The notes: generated by a model not told the origin, from the sequence alone. A stretch of 64,000 bases of DNA from Spirochaetaceae bacterium (GCA_025358255.1 JANYKC010000060.1:1-64000); one strand, 5' to 3'; shown: positions 1 through 8,203, counted from the first letter of the stretch. Made by a program: numbers and translations.

Positions 1-144
1 CTCCTTGTCCATGGGGCTTTGCCTCTTGTTGTGGTTAGTGTCGTAACTACCACTCTACAAGAGGTCGAGCCCCTTATTCTTGGACAGGAACCGGCAAGTT
101 CTCGTCGGCGAATTCCGGCATTTTATCATCGGCGCTGACACGCC

Positions 145-450
145 ATGGCCCATGAAGCCCTGAACGGCGTCCTCGAGAGCGACATCGCCCACGGATGGCC
201 CTTGCCCGCGCTCCGCACCGGTCCCGGGGAAGGCCTCTACCCGGTCCAGGTCGACGCCCACATCCTCATCGCCTGGGAGCTCCGCAGGCTCCGAGGCGAC
301 CTGTCCCAGTCCGAGATCGCCGCCCGCCTGGGCCTCAGCTACCAGGCCTACCAGCGCCTCGAGAACCCCGGGAAGGCCAACCCGACGGTGAAAACCCTCG
401 AGAAAGTGGCGAAGGCCTTCGGGAAGGTGCTCGAGATAGGCTTTGTCTGA
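145..450 (+). CDS. HicB-like antitoxin, C-terminal half (probably truncated/frameshifted)
   Basis: The 101-residue ORF ends in an XRE-type helix-turn-helix (about residues 45-95, with LSQSEIAARLGLSYQAYQRLE), as in HicB antitoxins that carry a C-terminal HTH. The short N-terminal piece EALNGVLESDIAHGWPLP resembles the end of a HicB fold. The rest of that fold is not in this frame because a TGA lies just upstream (136-138). Frame 2 upstream reads EFRHFIIGADTPW, which looks like the missing HicB core (a GDT-type motif), so one or more frameshifts probably broke the gene. No HicA toxin is visible; it could lie left of the window. In a working pair, HicB would neutralise a HicA RNase and repress its own promoter. 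The HTH is clear; the HicB assignment is moderate. Confidence 0.55.
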   Translation: MAHEALNGVLESDIAHGWPLPALRTGPGEGLYPVQVDAHILIAWELRRLRGDLSQSEIAARLGLSYQAYQRLENPGKANPTVKTLEKVAKAFGKVLEIGFV

Positions 451-480
451 GCCTGCGGAGCGCATCGCGCAGGGCGGCAT

Positions 481-1631
481 TCAGGTCCCGGCGATCCCGG
501 CGCGGTCCGCTTTTTTCCTCTCCTTGTCTTCGTACATGAGGGCGTCGAGGCGCGCGATGAAGGAGGTGGCGTCGGCCGAAAGCCGCGGATCGAAGATTCC
601 TGAGCCGATGCTCAGGGCCAAGGTGTAGGGCCGGCCCGAGCCCTGATTGAAGGTATCGATCTGGCGCTTGAGCCGCTCAACCACCTCGGAAAGCCGTTGC
701 GTGTCGCCGAGCCCGACCACGATCACGAATTCATCACCTCCAAGACGAGCCACCATGTCATCGGACCGGACCACCGCTCCCAGGACCGTGGAGGCGTCCT
801 CGAGCGCCCGGTCGCCCATCTCGTGCCCGAATCTGTCGTTGATGCACTTGAACTCATCCAGGTCGACCAGGATTGCGCCGAAGCGCTGACCGCGTCGCGA
901 CGCCGCTATCCTTGCCTCAAGCTCCTCGTCCAGGCTCCGCCGATTGGCCGTGCCCGTGAGGTGGTCAGTGGAAGCCTGCGCCCGTTGGATATTGAAGGAG
1001 GCGATGAGGAGGAAGAGCGACATGGCAGGCCAGACCAGGACAAGGCCATAAAAAAGGCCTGGAAACCACCGGCGACCATGACGGGGATAGGGTAGAAAAG
1101 GAGGGAGAAGAAGGCCCTTCGGCTGACGAGGTGCCGGTTTGCCACGATGAGGATGACGGAGAGCAAGGCGAGCGCCAAGGCGACTGCCGCAAAGGCCGGG
1201 AAGCCAGGACCGCGAACGTAGCGGTTGCCGCCGTCGATCGTGAAAAGGAAGCCGGTGAAGGGCGAAACCAAGGCCGCGACGGCCATGAGCACAAAGGGAA
1301 TGGCGAGCCAAGGGCGGAGCTTCGCGCTGCGGACGGGATCACGGAAAAGCTGGAAATCGGCGTATTGAAGGAAGAGCAGCAGGGGAAGGGAATGGAAAAA
1401 ATAATAGGCGCCATTGGCGACGAAGAGGACAATTCGGGCGAGGTTCCCCGGTCTCCCGTCGAACAGCCAAGTCACCGAGTCGAAGACTATCATCGCCGCG
1501 GTGGCCAGGATGAGGCCGATGAAAACCGATACGCCGACGCTGTCCCGTTTTCTTCTCCTCTCCCCGTAGGCCACCATGGCCACGATGCAGAGGCACAGCA
1601 TGTTGATTTCCACGCGAAGGAGCTGTTCCAT
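481..1631 (-). pseudogene. Membrane diguanylate cyclase (GGDEF), interrupted by a -1 frameshift
   Basis: Two overlapping minus-strand ORFs make one protein. The N-terminal part (MEQLLRVEIN start, 1631) has about six membrane segments (MLCLCIVAMVAYG, VFIGLILATAAMIVF, LARIVLFVANGAYYFF and others). The C-terminal part in another frame has a complete GGDEF domain with DHLTGTANRRSLDEEL, the ARLGGDEF active-site loop and LDEFKCINDRFGHEMGD. The frames meet at a homopolymer (six A on the + strand, about 1050-1056). Adding one base restores GGFQAFFYGLVLVWPAMS and makes 481-1631 an exact multiple of three (383 aa). An intact form would make c-di-GMP at the inner membrane. The start is uncertain; MNRPSDERRLFF at 1712 is an alternative. 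The break may be a real mutation or a homopolymer sequencing error. Confidence 0.85.
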
Positions 1632-1723
1632 GATGAAGCAGAGAGCATATCCCTTGCGCTCGGGGAATGAAAGGGCAAAAAACAAGCGTCTTTCGTCGGA
1701 AGGGCGGTTCATGGGCGGCTTTT

Positions 1724-1821
1724 CTGACCCGGCAGCCCAAAAGCGGCGTCTGCCCGTAATTCCGGCCGGGAGCGAGGACCGGAACCAGGGGAGGGCAGCC
1801 ATTGTCCTGTTGCCGGGTCAG
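1724..1821. repeat. ~100-bp structured repeat, copy 1 (diverged)
   Basis: Bounded by inverted ends CTGACCCGGCA and TGCCGGGTCAG, with an internal hairpin (ttccgg...ccggaa). The same ends, size and central hairpin recur at 12064-12162 and 12752-12851. It lies between the 5' end of the diguanylate cyclase gene and the 3' end of the nitroreductase gene. The interior is diverged from the other two copies. Confidence 0.65.
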
Positions 1822-1828
1822 CACTGCC

Positions 1829-2428
1829 TCAGCGCAGGACCTTGAACCGTCCGTCCAGGGGCAGGAATTCCTTGGGTCCGGCGGCGGCGGTGGACTTGCC
1901 GAAGGGCATCTGTCCGGTGAGCTTCCAGCTCTCGGGAAGGCCTGCCTTCGCGCGCGCCCAGGAATCCACGAGGGGATTGTAGTGCTGGAGGCTTGCGCCC
2001 AATCCCTCGACCGCCAGGCTCGTCCAGACCATGTTCTGGAGCATGCCGGTCGCGTTGCCCGACCACACGGGGAAGTAGTCCTTGTAGGCGGCGTATTTCG
2101 CCATGAGGTCCTGGACAATGGCCTGGTCCTCGAAAAAGAGGACAGTGCCGTAGCCGCCCTTGAAAGCCGCGAGTTTTTGCTCGGTCTGGGGGAAAGCCTC
2201 GGCGGGCACCAGGGGGCGGAGGATCTCCAAGGTCGCGTCCCAGAACTGGTCATGGTTCTTCCCCAGGAGGAGCACTATGCGTCCGGCCTGGCTATTGAAA
2301 GGCGTAGGGCTGTGCTTAATGGCCTCGCCGAGGATCTCCTCGAGGCGCTTTTCGGAAATGGTCGATTCCTTGCTCAGGCTGTAGATGGTCCTGCGTGATT
2401 TGATTGCCTCGTAATAGTCATGTGCCAT
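1829..2428 (-). CDS. Nitroreductase-family oxidoreductase (Frm2/HBN1-like)
   Basis: A 199-residue FMN-type nitroreductase. YYEAIKSRRTIYSLSKES at the N-terminus and SPTPFNSQAGRIVLLLG match the subfamily that includes yeast Frm2/Hbn1 and bacterial relatives, which are usually about 200 aa. The start at 2428 (MAHDYYEA) has AAGGAG eight bases upstream; the longer ORF start at 2476 lies inside the promoter region and was rejected. It is divergent from the ArsR gene and shares its operator region, so it is probably repressed by that ArsR protein. The family reduces nitro or quinone compounds with NAD(P)H; the substrate here is unknown. Confidence 0.88.
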   Translation of the reverse strand: MAHDYYEAIKSRRTIYSLSKESTISEKRLEEILGEAIKHSPTPFNSQAGRIVLLLGKNHDQFWDATLEILRPLVPAEAFPQTEQKLAAFKGGYGTVLFFEDQAIVQDLMAKYAAYKDYFPVWSGNATGMLQNMVWTSLAVEGLGASLQHYNPLVDSWARAKAGLPESWKLTGQMPFGKSTAAAGPKEFLPLDGRFKVLR

Positions 2429-2446
2429 GATGTTCTCCTTGATTTT

Positions 2447-2521
2447 AATATAGTAATATTCTAATACAATAGTCAAATGATTATTTGACTATTTGACCAA
2501 ATACTGGATTCTCGCTATGCT
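2447..2521. promoter_or_regulatory. Divergent promoter with inverted-repeat ArsR operator
   Basis: A perfect inverted repeat AGTCAAAT-GATT-ATTTGACT (2471-2490) is followed by a third half-site (ATTTGAC, 2491-2497). On the minus strand, TTGACT (2476-2471) and TATATT (2452-2447), spaced 18 bp, would drive the nitroreductase, with the -35 box inside the operator. On the plus strand, TTGACC (2493-2498) and TATGCT (2516-2521), spaced 17 bp, would drive arsR. Repressor binding at the repeat should block both promoters. Inferred from sequence only. Confidence 0.7.
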
Positions 2522-2527
2522 AGTAGT

Positions 2528-2830
2528 ATGGACCTTCCAGAGCGAGCGAGAATTTTTGCGGCCTTGGCCGATCCCCTTCGCCTCCGCATTGTCGACCACC
2601 TTCGGGACAAGGAAGAGGCCTGTGGCAAGGAACTGGCCGCGATGCTCGGGGTAAGCGTCGCCCTCGTGAGCCACCACACCAGGCTTCTCGAGGATGCCGG
2701 ACTCATCACAAGGAGGAGGGAAGGCCAGTTCAGCCGATTTTCCCTTGTCCCAGAAAGGCTGGAAAGCCTCCTGCAAAGTCATGCGGCTCCAGTGGCCGAG
2801 GCCGGCGACACAATTATAATGGAAGGATGA
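2528..2830 (+). CDS. ArsR-family transcriptional regulator
   Basis: A 100-residue winged helix-turn-helix protein typical of ArsR/SmtB. ARIFAALADPLRLRIVDHL forms the first helices and MLGVSVALVSHHTRLLEDAGL the recognition helix. There is one Cys (EEACGKEL), at the position where the CxCxxC of ArsR would lie, but no full alpha3 metal site, so the signal may not be a metal. The -10 element ends six bases before the ATG, so the transcript may be leaderless; there is no convincing Shine-Dalgarno. The stop overlaps the start of the next ORF (ATGA, 2827-2830), which may couple their translation. Confidence 0.88.
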   Translation: MDLPERARIFAALADPLRLRIVDHLRDKEEACGKELAAMLGVSVALVSHHTRLLEDAGLITRRREGQFSRFSLVPERLESLLQSHAAPVAEAGDTIIMEG

Positions 2831-3237
2831 ACCAGCGAAATCTCCGCGCCTCGTCCTTCCTCGTCGGGATACTGTCCTCGGCTGTCCTGCTGGCGGCCCA
2901 AGTACAGATCCAGGGCCCTGCCGCGAACCAAGGGCAGGCAAAGGCCCTGCCCACCCTCGTCATCATCGAGCCCTACTGGGCCGGCATTGAAGGTCAAGCC
3001 GCCGGCATCGAAGGTCAAGCCGCCGGCATTGAAGGTCAAGCCGCCGGCATCGAAGGTCAAGCCGCCGGCATCGAGGATCAAGCCGCCGGCATTGAAGGTC
3101 AAGCCGCCGGCATTGAAGGTCAAGCCGCCGGCATCGAAGGTCAAGCCGCCGGCATCGAAGGTCAAGCCGCCGGCATCGAAGGTCAAGCCGCCGGCATCGA
3201 AGGTCAAGCCGCCGTCGCCGCCCTGAAAAAAGTCTAG
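2827..3237 (+). pseudogene. Amber-interrupted propeller/transglutaminase protein, N-terminal segment with 24-bp repeats
   Basis: Starts with a signal peptide (FLVGILSSAVLLAAQ), then a short unique piece (LPTLVIIEPYWAG), then about ten copies of an eight-residue repeat (AGIEGQAA), then VAALKKV and a TAG (3235-3237). The frame stays open after the TAG and continues through 3786 and then 6357 in the same phase, so this looks like the N-terminus of one long protein of about 1175 residues cut by two nonsense codons. Its start overlaps the arsR stop by four bases. It may be an independent short secreted repeat protein, but the phase and continuity favour the broken-gene reading. Confidence 0.6.
2981..3213. 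repeat. 24-bp in-frame tandem repeat (about 10 units)
   Basis: Units of gccggcatygaaggtcaa plus gcc encode AGIEGQAA. The copies are nearly identical; differences are mostly the third base of Ile (att/atc) and one GAG-GAT (ED) variant. The unit is a multiple of three, so copy-number change would lengthen the protein without shifting the frame. Confidence 0.9.
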
Positions 3238-3786
3238 CGCGCCAGCCTCGACCTGGTCTCCCAGGATCTTTTGGGACGACAGCGCATTGTCCTCACCGAT
3301 GTCATGAAGGCAGGGAGCCTGGAAGGTCCGAAGCTGCGCGCATCCTTGAGCGGAAGCGCCGGGACATGGTCGGCAGTCTTCAACCTTGAGGGCGCGAACC
3401 CGGCCGTCCAGGGCGGCGCCGCGGCCATGCGCTACCTGTCCTTCCCGGCCATCGAGGACAGCCTCTTCTTCGAATTCGCCAGGGCCATGGAATCAATCGC
3501 CCGTCAACTCCTGCCGGCCGCGGCCACCTTCCCTTCGCCCAGCCTCGTGGATTCCTTCTCCCCTGGCGACCTCCTGGGAGCCGACCTGCCGATCCCGGCG
3601 TCCAGCCTCTCGCCCTTCGCCTTGGCCGGACGGGCCGAGGGCAGCCTCGTCGTGGCCTGCGGTCCCGCGGTCATCGAGCTGGACCGGCGCTGGCTCGTCT
3701 CCGCCATGCCGGGGAAACGGCTCACCGAAGAGAACAACTACAGCTATGCCTACGGTCTGGCCATCACGCCCGCTGGAACCCTCTAG
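3238..3786 (+). pseudogene. Amber-interrupted propeller/transglutaminase protein, middle segment
   Basis: An open stretch in the same frame as the ORFs on both sides, between TAG 3235-3237 and TAG 3784-3786. It encodes RASLDLVSQDLLGRQRIV, then a mixed alpha/beta region with FSFPAIEDSLFFEF-like strands, and ends in YGLAITPAGTL. After the stop, the sequence resumes at once with VRSADGSSIVSFTEG, which is what one would expect inside a beta-propeller blade. The first Met in the segment is at 3274-3306, but no Shine-Dalgarno supports independent translation. Confidence 0.6.
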
Positions 3787-6357
3787 GTGCGCAGCGCCGA
3801 CGGATCGAGCATCGTCTCCTTCACCGAAGGCTCGAGCGACTACCAGCGTCTACGCGTGGAGGCTCCGCCGGGCAGCGTCTTCGGCGTCATGGGCGATGGT
3901 TCGCCCTTTGTGATCTCGTCCCAGCCCAAGCTCGCCAAGGTCTACCGCGGCAGGACCGCGACGGACCTGGCCCTGCCAGCTGACGCTTTGGTCCTTGCCG
4001 CCTCCTCTGGCCCGGACGACAGCCTTTGGCTTGCGGACGCCGTACGGGGCAACATCCGCATCGTCACCGCATCGGGACTCCTGCGCGACCTCGTCTACCC
4101 CGAGCTGCCCCCAGGACAGCCCATCATGAAGCTCAAGGTCCTTCCCGACGGCTCCTTCCTCGCGGCCACGAATCAGTCGCCCGGGAAATTCGACCGCCTG
4201 GGTCGCCTCCTCTGGTCCTGGGACGGCAAGGCCGACGGCCTCGCGATCGCGTTCTCGACCTTCACCGATTTCGTGACGGCGCCAGGAGGGATCCTGTACG
4301 TCAGTGATTGGACCGGCAAGCGGATCTTCCGCCTCGCCGAGCCCGGAGCCATTCTCTCCCCCGACCTTGCCCGAGTCGCGACGTCAACCCGCGCCATCGC
4401 CGCTTCCAGCGCAGCTGCCGCCGCTAGCGCAGCTGCCGCCGGTAGCGCAGCTGCCCGCCTCGCCCTGGCCGATGCCTACGAAGCGATGGGCGCGACCGAG
4501 GCCGCGAGGGCGGCGCTCGCGCGCTACCTCGAGGAAAAGCCCGCGGACGCCCGCGCCGCCGACCGGGAGCTATCGCTGGGATCCGCCCTTCTCAAGACCA
4601 GCGCCGCGGCCGCCTCGGATGACGCGAAATCCCTCCTTTCGCGTTTCGGCCCCGAGACCGCACGGGCCGCATACAGCCGCGCGATGCGCTCCCTCGAATC
4701 GCTCCGGTCGCACCTTCCCTACGACCGCGACGTCCAGACCCGCATCAGCTCCCTCCGCAAGCTCTTCAGGGACGCCGAAGGCGCCTTCGATGCGGGCGGA
4801 GCCTCGGCAGCCCCCGCCCCCCTGGTCCTTCGCACCGAGCTTGCCGCCCTCTTCCCCTCCATGCTCCAGGCTTACAGGAGCAAGCCCGCCGGCGCGGTCT
4901 TCGTCAAGAACATCCTGCCGGAGCCCCTCAGGGACCTGCGCGTCGACCTCTTCATCCCGAAGTACATGGACTTCCCCTCGCCAGGACCGGTGCTCCAGCG
5001 CCTGGAGGCCGGCGCAGAGGCGAGGCTCGACCTCAACGCATTCCTTTCGGACAAGGTCCTGGACATCGAGGAGGACCTGCCCCTCCAGGCCCTCGTGACA
5101 CTCCGCTTCACCGACTCGCGCGGGCAGCGCACGGTGGAGTACACGAGGCCGGTCACCCTCTACCGGCGGACAGCCCTGACCTGGGTGGAGACCGGCAGGC
5201 TCGCGAGCTTCGTGACGCCCAATGAGGAGACGATCGGCCGCGCGGCCTTCTCGATGCTCCAGGGCCTCGACGCCGAGGCCCTCCTCTCTCCGGCCTTCCA
5301 GCGGGCCGCCGCGATATGCGATTCCCTCGGCAGCCTGCCCCTCCGCTACGTGCCCGATCCGCAATCGGCCTTCCAGACTGCCTCCGGCGACGCCACCGTC
5401 GTGGACACCGTGCGCTTCCCGCGCACCACCCTGGCCTACCGCGCCGGCGATTGCGACGACTCGACGGCCCTGCTGTGCTCCCTCCTTGAGGCCGCCGGCT
5501 TGCCGACGGCCATCCTCACGAGCCCCGGGCACGTCTTCCTGGCGTTTGATTCGGGGGAAAAGCTGGAATCCGCCTGGCTCTTCGCCAGCCCCGGATACGA
5601 GACCATCGCCGAAGGGGAAAAGCTCTGGATACCCATCGAATCCACCGCCCTTTCCGGCGGCTTCGCGAAATCCTGGAAGTCGGCCTCGGAGCTCGTGCAA
5701 CGCTGGCGGGGAGGAAAGGATTTCGAGTTCCTGCCCCTGCAGCGGCTGCGCGCGACCTACCCCGCCCTGCCCCTGCCGCCCTCGACCTTGCCGATAGCCT
5801 TGCCCGACAGGGAATCGCGCGATGCCCTCCTCGCCCTGTCGACGGCCGACCTGGGGAAAGGCCTCTACGCGCCGGCGATGGCAAGGCTCGAGACCTCACG
5901 AAAGACCGCGACGGGAAAGGACTGGAACCGGGAATCCAATCGCCTTGCCCAGCTCCACGCCCGCTTCGGGCGGAGCGACCTGGCCACGCTGACCTTGAAG
6001 GAGATCCTCAAGAAAGATCCGCAGTATGTCGCTGCCTGGCTCAACCTGGCCGCGATGAGCATCCTTGCCGAACAGCGCGACGAAGCGCTCGGCCTCCTCA
6101 GGCAGGCGGCCGCCGCCATCCCCGGCTCGACCGTCCTCGGTGACTTCGCCCTGACGGCAGGCCTGGCCGATGCCCTGGCGGCCAGCGGCGTCAAGCTTGC
6201 CAGCTCAGGCGGGGCAAGCGGCGGCGCGGCGGCAACAGCCCCTAGCCCTAGTGGCGGAAGCGGCGGCCAGGCCACGGCAGTCGCCGGCGCATCGAGCCCG
6301 GCCACTGATTCGACCCGCGCCTCGGGCGGCAAGGAGCTCATCTGGATCGAACCTTGA
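3787..6357 (+). CDS. Beta-propeller + transglutaminase-like + TPR protein (largest intact segment)
   Basis: An 856-residue ORF opening directly after the second TAG. Residues 1-190 are repeated beta-propeller/NHL-like blades (VLPDGSFLAATNQSPGKFDRLGRLLWSW). Residues 200-300 are Ala-rich helices with a TPR-like stretch and the repeat at 4408-4455. Residues 350-470 form a beta-sandwich (LRDLRVDLFIPKYMDF). Residues 490-640 are transglutaminase-like, with Cys in YRAGDCDDSTALLCSLLEAAG and His in SPGHVFLAFDSG. TPR helices and a Ser/Gly/Ala tail follow. It aligns end to end over its second half with 61440-63530, a paralogue. Without the upstream segments it has no signal peptide, so the whole protein is probably secreted or periplasmic only if the stops are read through. 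Bond specificity of the transglutaminase-like domain is unknown. Confidence 0.8.
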   Translation: MRSADGSSIVSFTEGSSDYQRLRVEAPPGSVFGVMGDGSPFVISSQPKLAKVYRGRTATDLALPADALVLAASSGPDDSLWLADAVRGNIRIVTASGLLRDLVYPELPPGQPIMKLKVLPDGSFLAATNQSPGKFDRLGRLLWSWDGKADGLAIAFSTFTDFVTAPGGILYVSDWTGKRIFRLAEPGAILSPDLARVATSTRAIAASSAAAAASAAAAGSAAARLALADAYEAMGATEAARAALARYLEEKPADARAADRELSLGSALLKTSAAAASDDAKSLLSRFGPETARAAYSRAMRSLESLRSHLPYDRDVQTRISSLRKLFRDAEGAFDAGGASAAPAPLVLRTELAALFPSMLQAYRSKPAGAVFVKNILPEPLRDLRVDLFIPKYMDFPSPGPVLQRLEAGAEARLDLNAFLSDKVLDIEEDLPLQALVTLRFTDSRGQRTVEYTRPVTLYRRTALTWVETGRLASFVTPNEETIGRAAFSMLQGLDAEALLSPAFQRAAAICDSLGSLPLRYVPDPQSAFQTASGDATVVDTVRFPRTTLAYRAGDCDDSTALLCSLLEAAGLPTAILTSPGHVFLAFDSGEKLESAWLFASPGYETIAEGEKLWIPIESTALSGGFAKSWKSASELVQRWRGGKDFEFLPLQRLRATYPALPLPPSTLPIALPDRESRDALLALSTADLGKGLYAPAMARLETSRKTATGKDWNRESNRLAQLHARFGRSDLATLTLKEILKKDPQYVAAWLNLAAMSILAEQRDEALGLLRQAAAAIPGSTVLGDFALTAGLADALAASGVKLASSGGASGGAAATAPSPSGGSGGQATAVAGASSPATDSTRASGGKELIWIEP
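4408..4455. repeat. 18-bp in-frame tandem repeat
   Basis: Two full copies and a partial copy of agcgcagctgccgccgct, encoding SAAAAA/G runs in the propeller/transglutaminase gene. Confidence 0.8.
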
Positions 6358-6405
6358 AAGTGCCTGTTCAAACGCTCACTGCCGCTCGCTGGTGAGCAGG
6401 GGAAT

Positions 6406-6846
6406 TTATTGTACATGGCGACTGGAAGTCGCCTGTTCGTCCATAAAGCGGAGGCGGCGGGAGAGGTCGCGGGCGAGGTTCATCATGAGGATGGCGAAGA
6501 TACGGGCATCCATGTGGAAAATCCCGTGGATGCCGCGGTTGGAGATCGTGACCAGCCGGGCCGGGCTGATGGCACGGATGGTGGCGGCCGAGGGCATGAC
6601 GTCGAGGATCTCCATCTCGCCGAAGGTCTCGCCTTCGCCGATCTCCAGCAGTCGGACGCCCGATTTCCAGACCTCGAAGCGCCCTTCGAGGACAAAGAAT
6701 ATGCGGTCGTTGGGCTTTCCTTCCTCGATGACGACAGCACCCGCATCGAACTCGATATGGCCCATGAAGGGCGTCACTTTCTCGATCTCCGCCGGCTGAA
6801 GGGCTCCGAAAAGCGAGTATTTCTGAAGCGAAGCCGTATCCACCAT
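6406..6846 (-). CDS. Cyclic nucleotide-binding domain protein
   Basis: A 146-residue stand-alone cNMP-binding fold: KYSLFGALQPAEIEKV at the start, then the beta-roll (IEFDAGAVVIEEGKPNDRIFFVLEGRFEVWK) and the phosphate-binding-cassette region (IGEGETFGEMEILDVMPSAATIRA). There is no DNA-binding HTH, so it is not a CRP-type activator; it resembles the small cNMP/PatA-type sensors common in spirochaetes. The start at 6846 (MVDTASLQ) has GGAGGG upstream and fits the domain boundary better than the longer ORF from 6945. It probably binds cAMP, cGMP or a similar ligand and passes the signal to a partner. Confidence 0.82.
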   Translation of the reverse strand: MVDTASLQKYSLFGALQPAEIEKVTPFMGHIEFDAGAVVIEEGKPNDRIFFVLEGRFEVWKSGVRLLEIGEGETFGEMEILDVMPSAATIRAISPARLVTISNRGIHGIFHMDARIFAILMMNLARDLSRRLRFMDEQATSSRHVQ

Positions 6847-6981
6847 GCCCAATCCCTCCGGGTCGGCCGAAAAGGCCACAAAGGCCAAATTAGCACAAGG
6901 GCAGGCCGGCCTGCAAGTATTTTTCGCCCTTGAGGCGGCGCGCAAAGGTGGGAAGGATTATGATAATGGCCGGAGGTCCAT

Positions 6982-7935
6982 ATGCTCGAAGCTTTTGGCA
7001 TAGAGAACGGCTGCATCCTGCCCATGGCGCCCGACGCCGCGCCGATCCTCGTCTTTTCCTCCCCTGACGCGGTGGAGCGCCGCGCGATCATCGACGAATG
7101 GGGCATCGAAACGCATGACCTGGCTTCGGCCCTGGATCCGGATGAGCTTGGTCGCTTCGAGATGAAGGACAAGCACGCCGACATGATCCTCAAACGTCCC
7201 CGGAATTTCACGGGGGAGGACCAGCTCCTCTTCACCGTCACGTCGCTGGGCATCTTCAGGTCGAAGGACCGCCTGATCATCGTGACAAGCGACGGCCTGG
7301 GCCTTTTCGAGGACCGGGCGGTGCGCAAGGTCAAGGACAGCCACGATGTCGTCCTCAAGATCCTCTACGGCACCATCGCCCACTTCCTCGGGCACCTCAA
7401 GGTCATCAACATGCTCTCCGAGTCGCTCGAGAAGCGCATAACGGCCTCCATGGAAAACCGCTACCTCCTGGACATGTTCACCCTCGAGAAGAGCCTGGTC
7501 TATTTCGTGAACGGGATCGACTCGAACCAGGCGGTGCTTGAGAAGATGCGCGCCAGCGGCGCCAAGCTGGGCTTCTCGGAGGCGCAACTCGACATCCTCG
7601 ACGAGATCCTCATCGAGAACCGCCAATGCTCCAAGCAGGCCGAGATCTACTCGAACATCCTCACCGGCCTCATGGACGCGCGTTTCTCCGTGGTCAACAA
7701 CAACCTTTCGGTCCTGATGAAGCGCCTGACCGTCATCTCCATCATCTTCATGCCGATGAACCTCCTGGCCGGGATCGGCGGCATGTCGGAGTTCTCGACC
7801 TGGACGCGGGGTGCGCCATGGTGGCTGGCCTATCCCCTCTTCATCATGGCCCTCGTACCCTTGGGCCTCGTGACCTTCGTGATCCTCGAGAAGACGGGCA
7901 TGGACAAGGGAGGCCGCAAGCGCCGCGACCTGTGA
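6982..7935 (+). CDS. CorA-family divalent cation transporter (GMS variant)
   Basis: 317 residues with the CorA plan: an N-terminal alpha/beta domain, a long helix (EKSLVYFVNGIDSNQ...), and two C-terminal membrane segments (LTVISIIFMPMNLLAGI and WLAYPLFIMALVPLGLVTFVI). The signature after TM1 reads GGMSEF, so the canonical G-M-N is G-M-S. The selectivity loop is therefore changed, and Mg2+ transport cannot be assumed. The start has GGAGGT at ideal spacing. It is divergent from the cNMP-binding gene. A second CorA relative lies at 48994-49986. Confidence 0.85.
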   Translation: MLEAFGIENGCILPMAPDAAPILVFSSPDAVERRAIIDEWGIETHDLASALDPDELGRFEMKDKHADMILKRPRNFTGEDQLLFTVTSLGIFRSKDRLIIVTSDGLGLFEDRAVRKVKDSHDVVLKILYGTIAHFLGHLKVINMLSESLEKRITASMENRYLLDMFTLEKSLVYFVNGIDSNQAVLEKMRASGAKLGFSEAQLDILDEILIENRQCSKQAEIYSNILTGLMDARFSVVNNNLSVLMKRLTVISIIFMPMNLLAGIGGMSEFSTWTRGAPWWLAYPLFIMALVPLGLVTFVILEKTGMDKGGRKRRDL

Positions 7936-8021
7936 GCCGGCCCCCGTGGGCCGGGCGCCTTCCTGGGCCAAGGCCCGCCGGCCCAGGCAAGGTTACTTCC
8001 AACAGTAACAATTAAACCCTC

Positions 8022-8051
8022 TTGACGCGGTATGCGCCTCCCCGCTAGGAT
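8022..8051 (+). promoter_or_regulatory. Sigma70-type promoter of the riboswitch-ABC operon
   Basis: TTGACG (8022-8027) and TAGGAT (8046-8051) are spaced 18 bp. Transcription would start near 8058, just before the conserved 5' part of the ykkC-class leader. Confidence 0.75.
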
Positions 8052-8057
8052 TTTGGC

Positions 8058-8203
8058 ACGAGAGGGTGCCTAGGGTTCCTCGCCAAGCGAAGCGCGATCC
8101 GCGCCATCGCTTCGCGGACGGTCCGAGCGGCGCCAGCGGACAACATGACCCGTTTCGCGGGTCATGTCCGATACACCCACGGGAAAAAAGCCCGAGGAAG
8201 GAG
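8058..8203 (+). promoter_or_regulatory. ykkC-class riboswitch (probably guanidine-I)
   Basis: The leader carries the conserved ykkC blocks in order: CTAGGGTTCC (8070-8079), a helix, GGACGGTCCGAG (about 8115-8126), a long hairpin (GGACAACATGACCCG...CGGGTCATGTCC) and ACACCCACGGGAAAAAAGCCCG near the 3' end. The last block resembles the guanidine-I (subtype 1) consensus rather than my recollection of the ppGpp/PRPP subtypes, but the subtype was judged by eye. It is followed immediately by an intrinsic terminator and then an ABC exporter operon, so ligand binding probably prevents termination and turns on export. Confidence 0.8.

Noticed and set aside
2981-3213. CRISPR-like array
   Set aside because: Units are contiguous and nearly identical with no spacers, and they encode a regular peptide repeat.
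2827-6357. Pyrrolysine or TAG recoding across the genome
   Set aside because: Many clear genes in the window end in TAG, so general recoding is improbable; kept only as an alternative for this gene.
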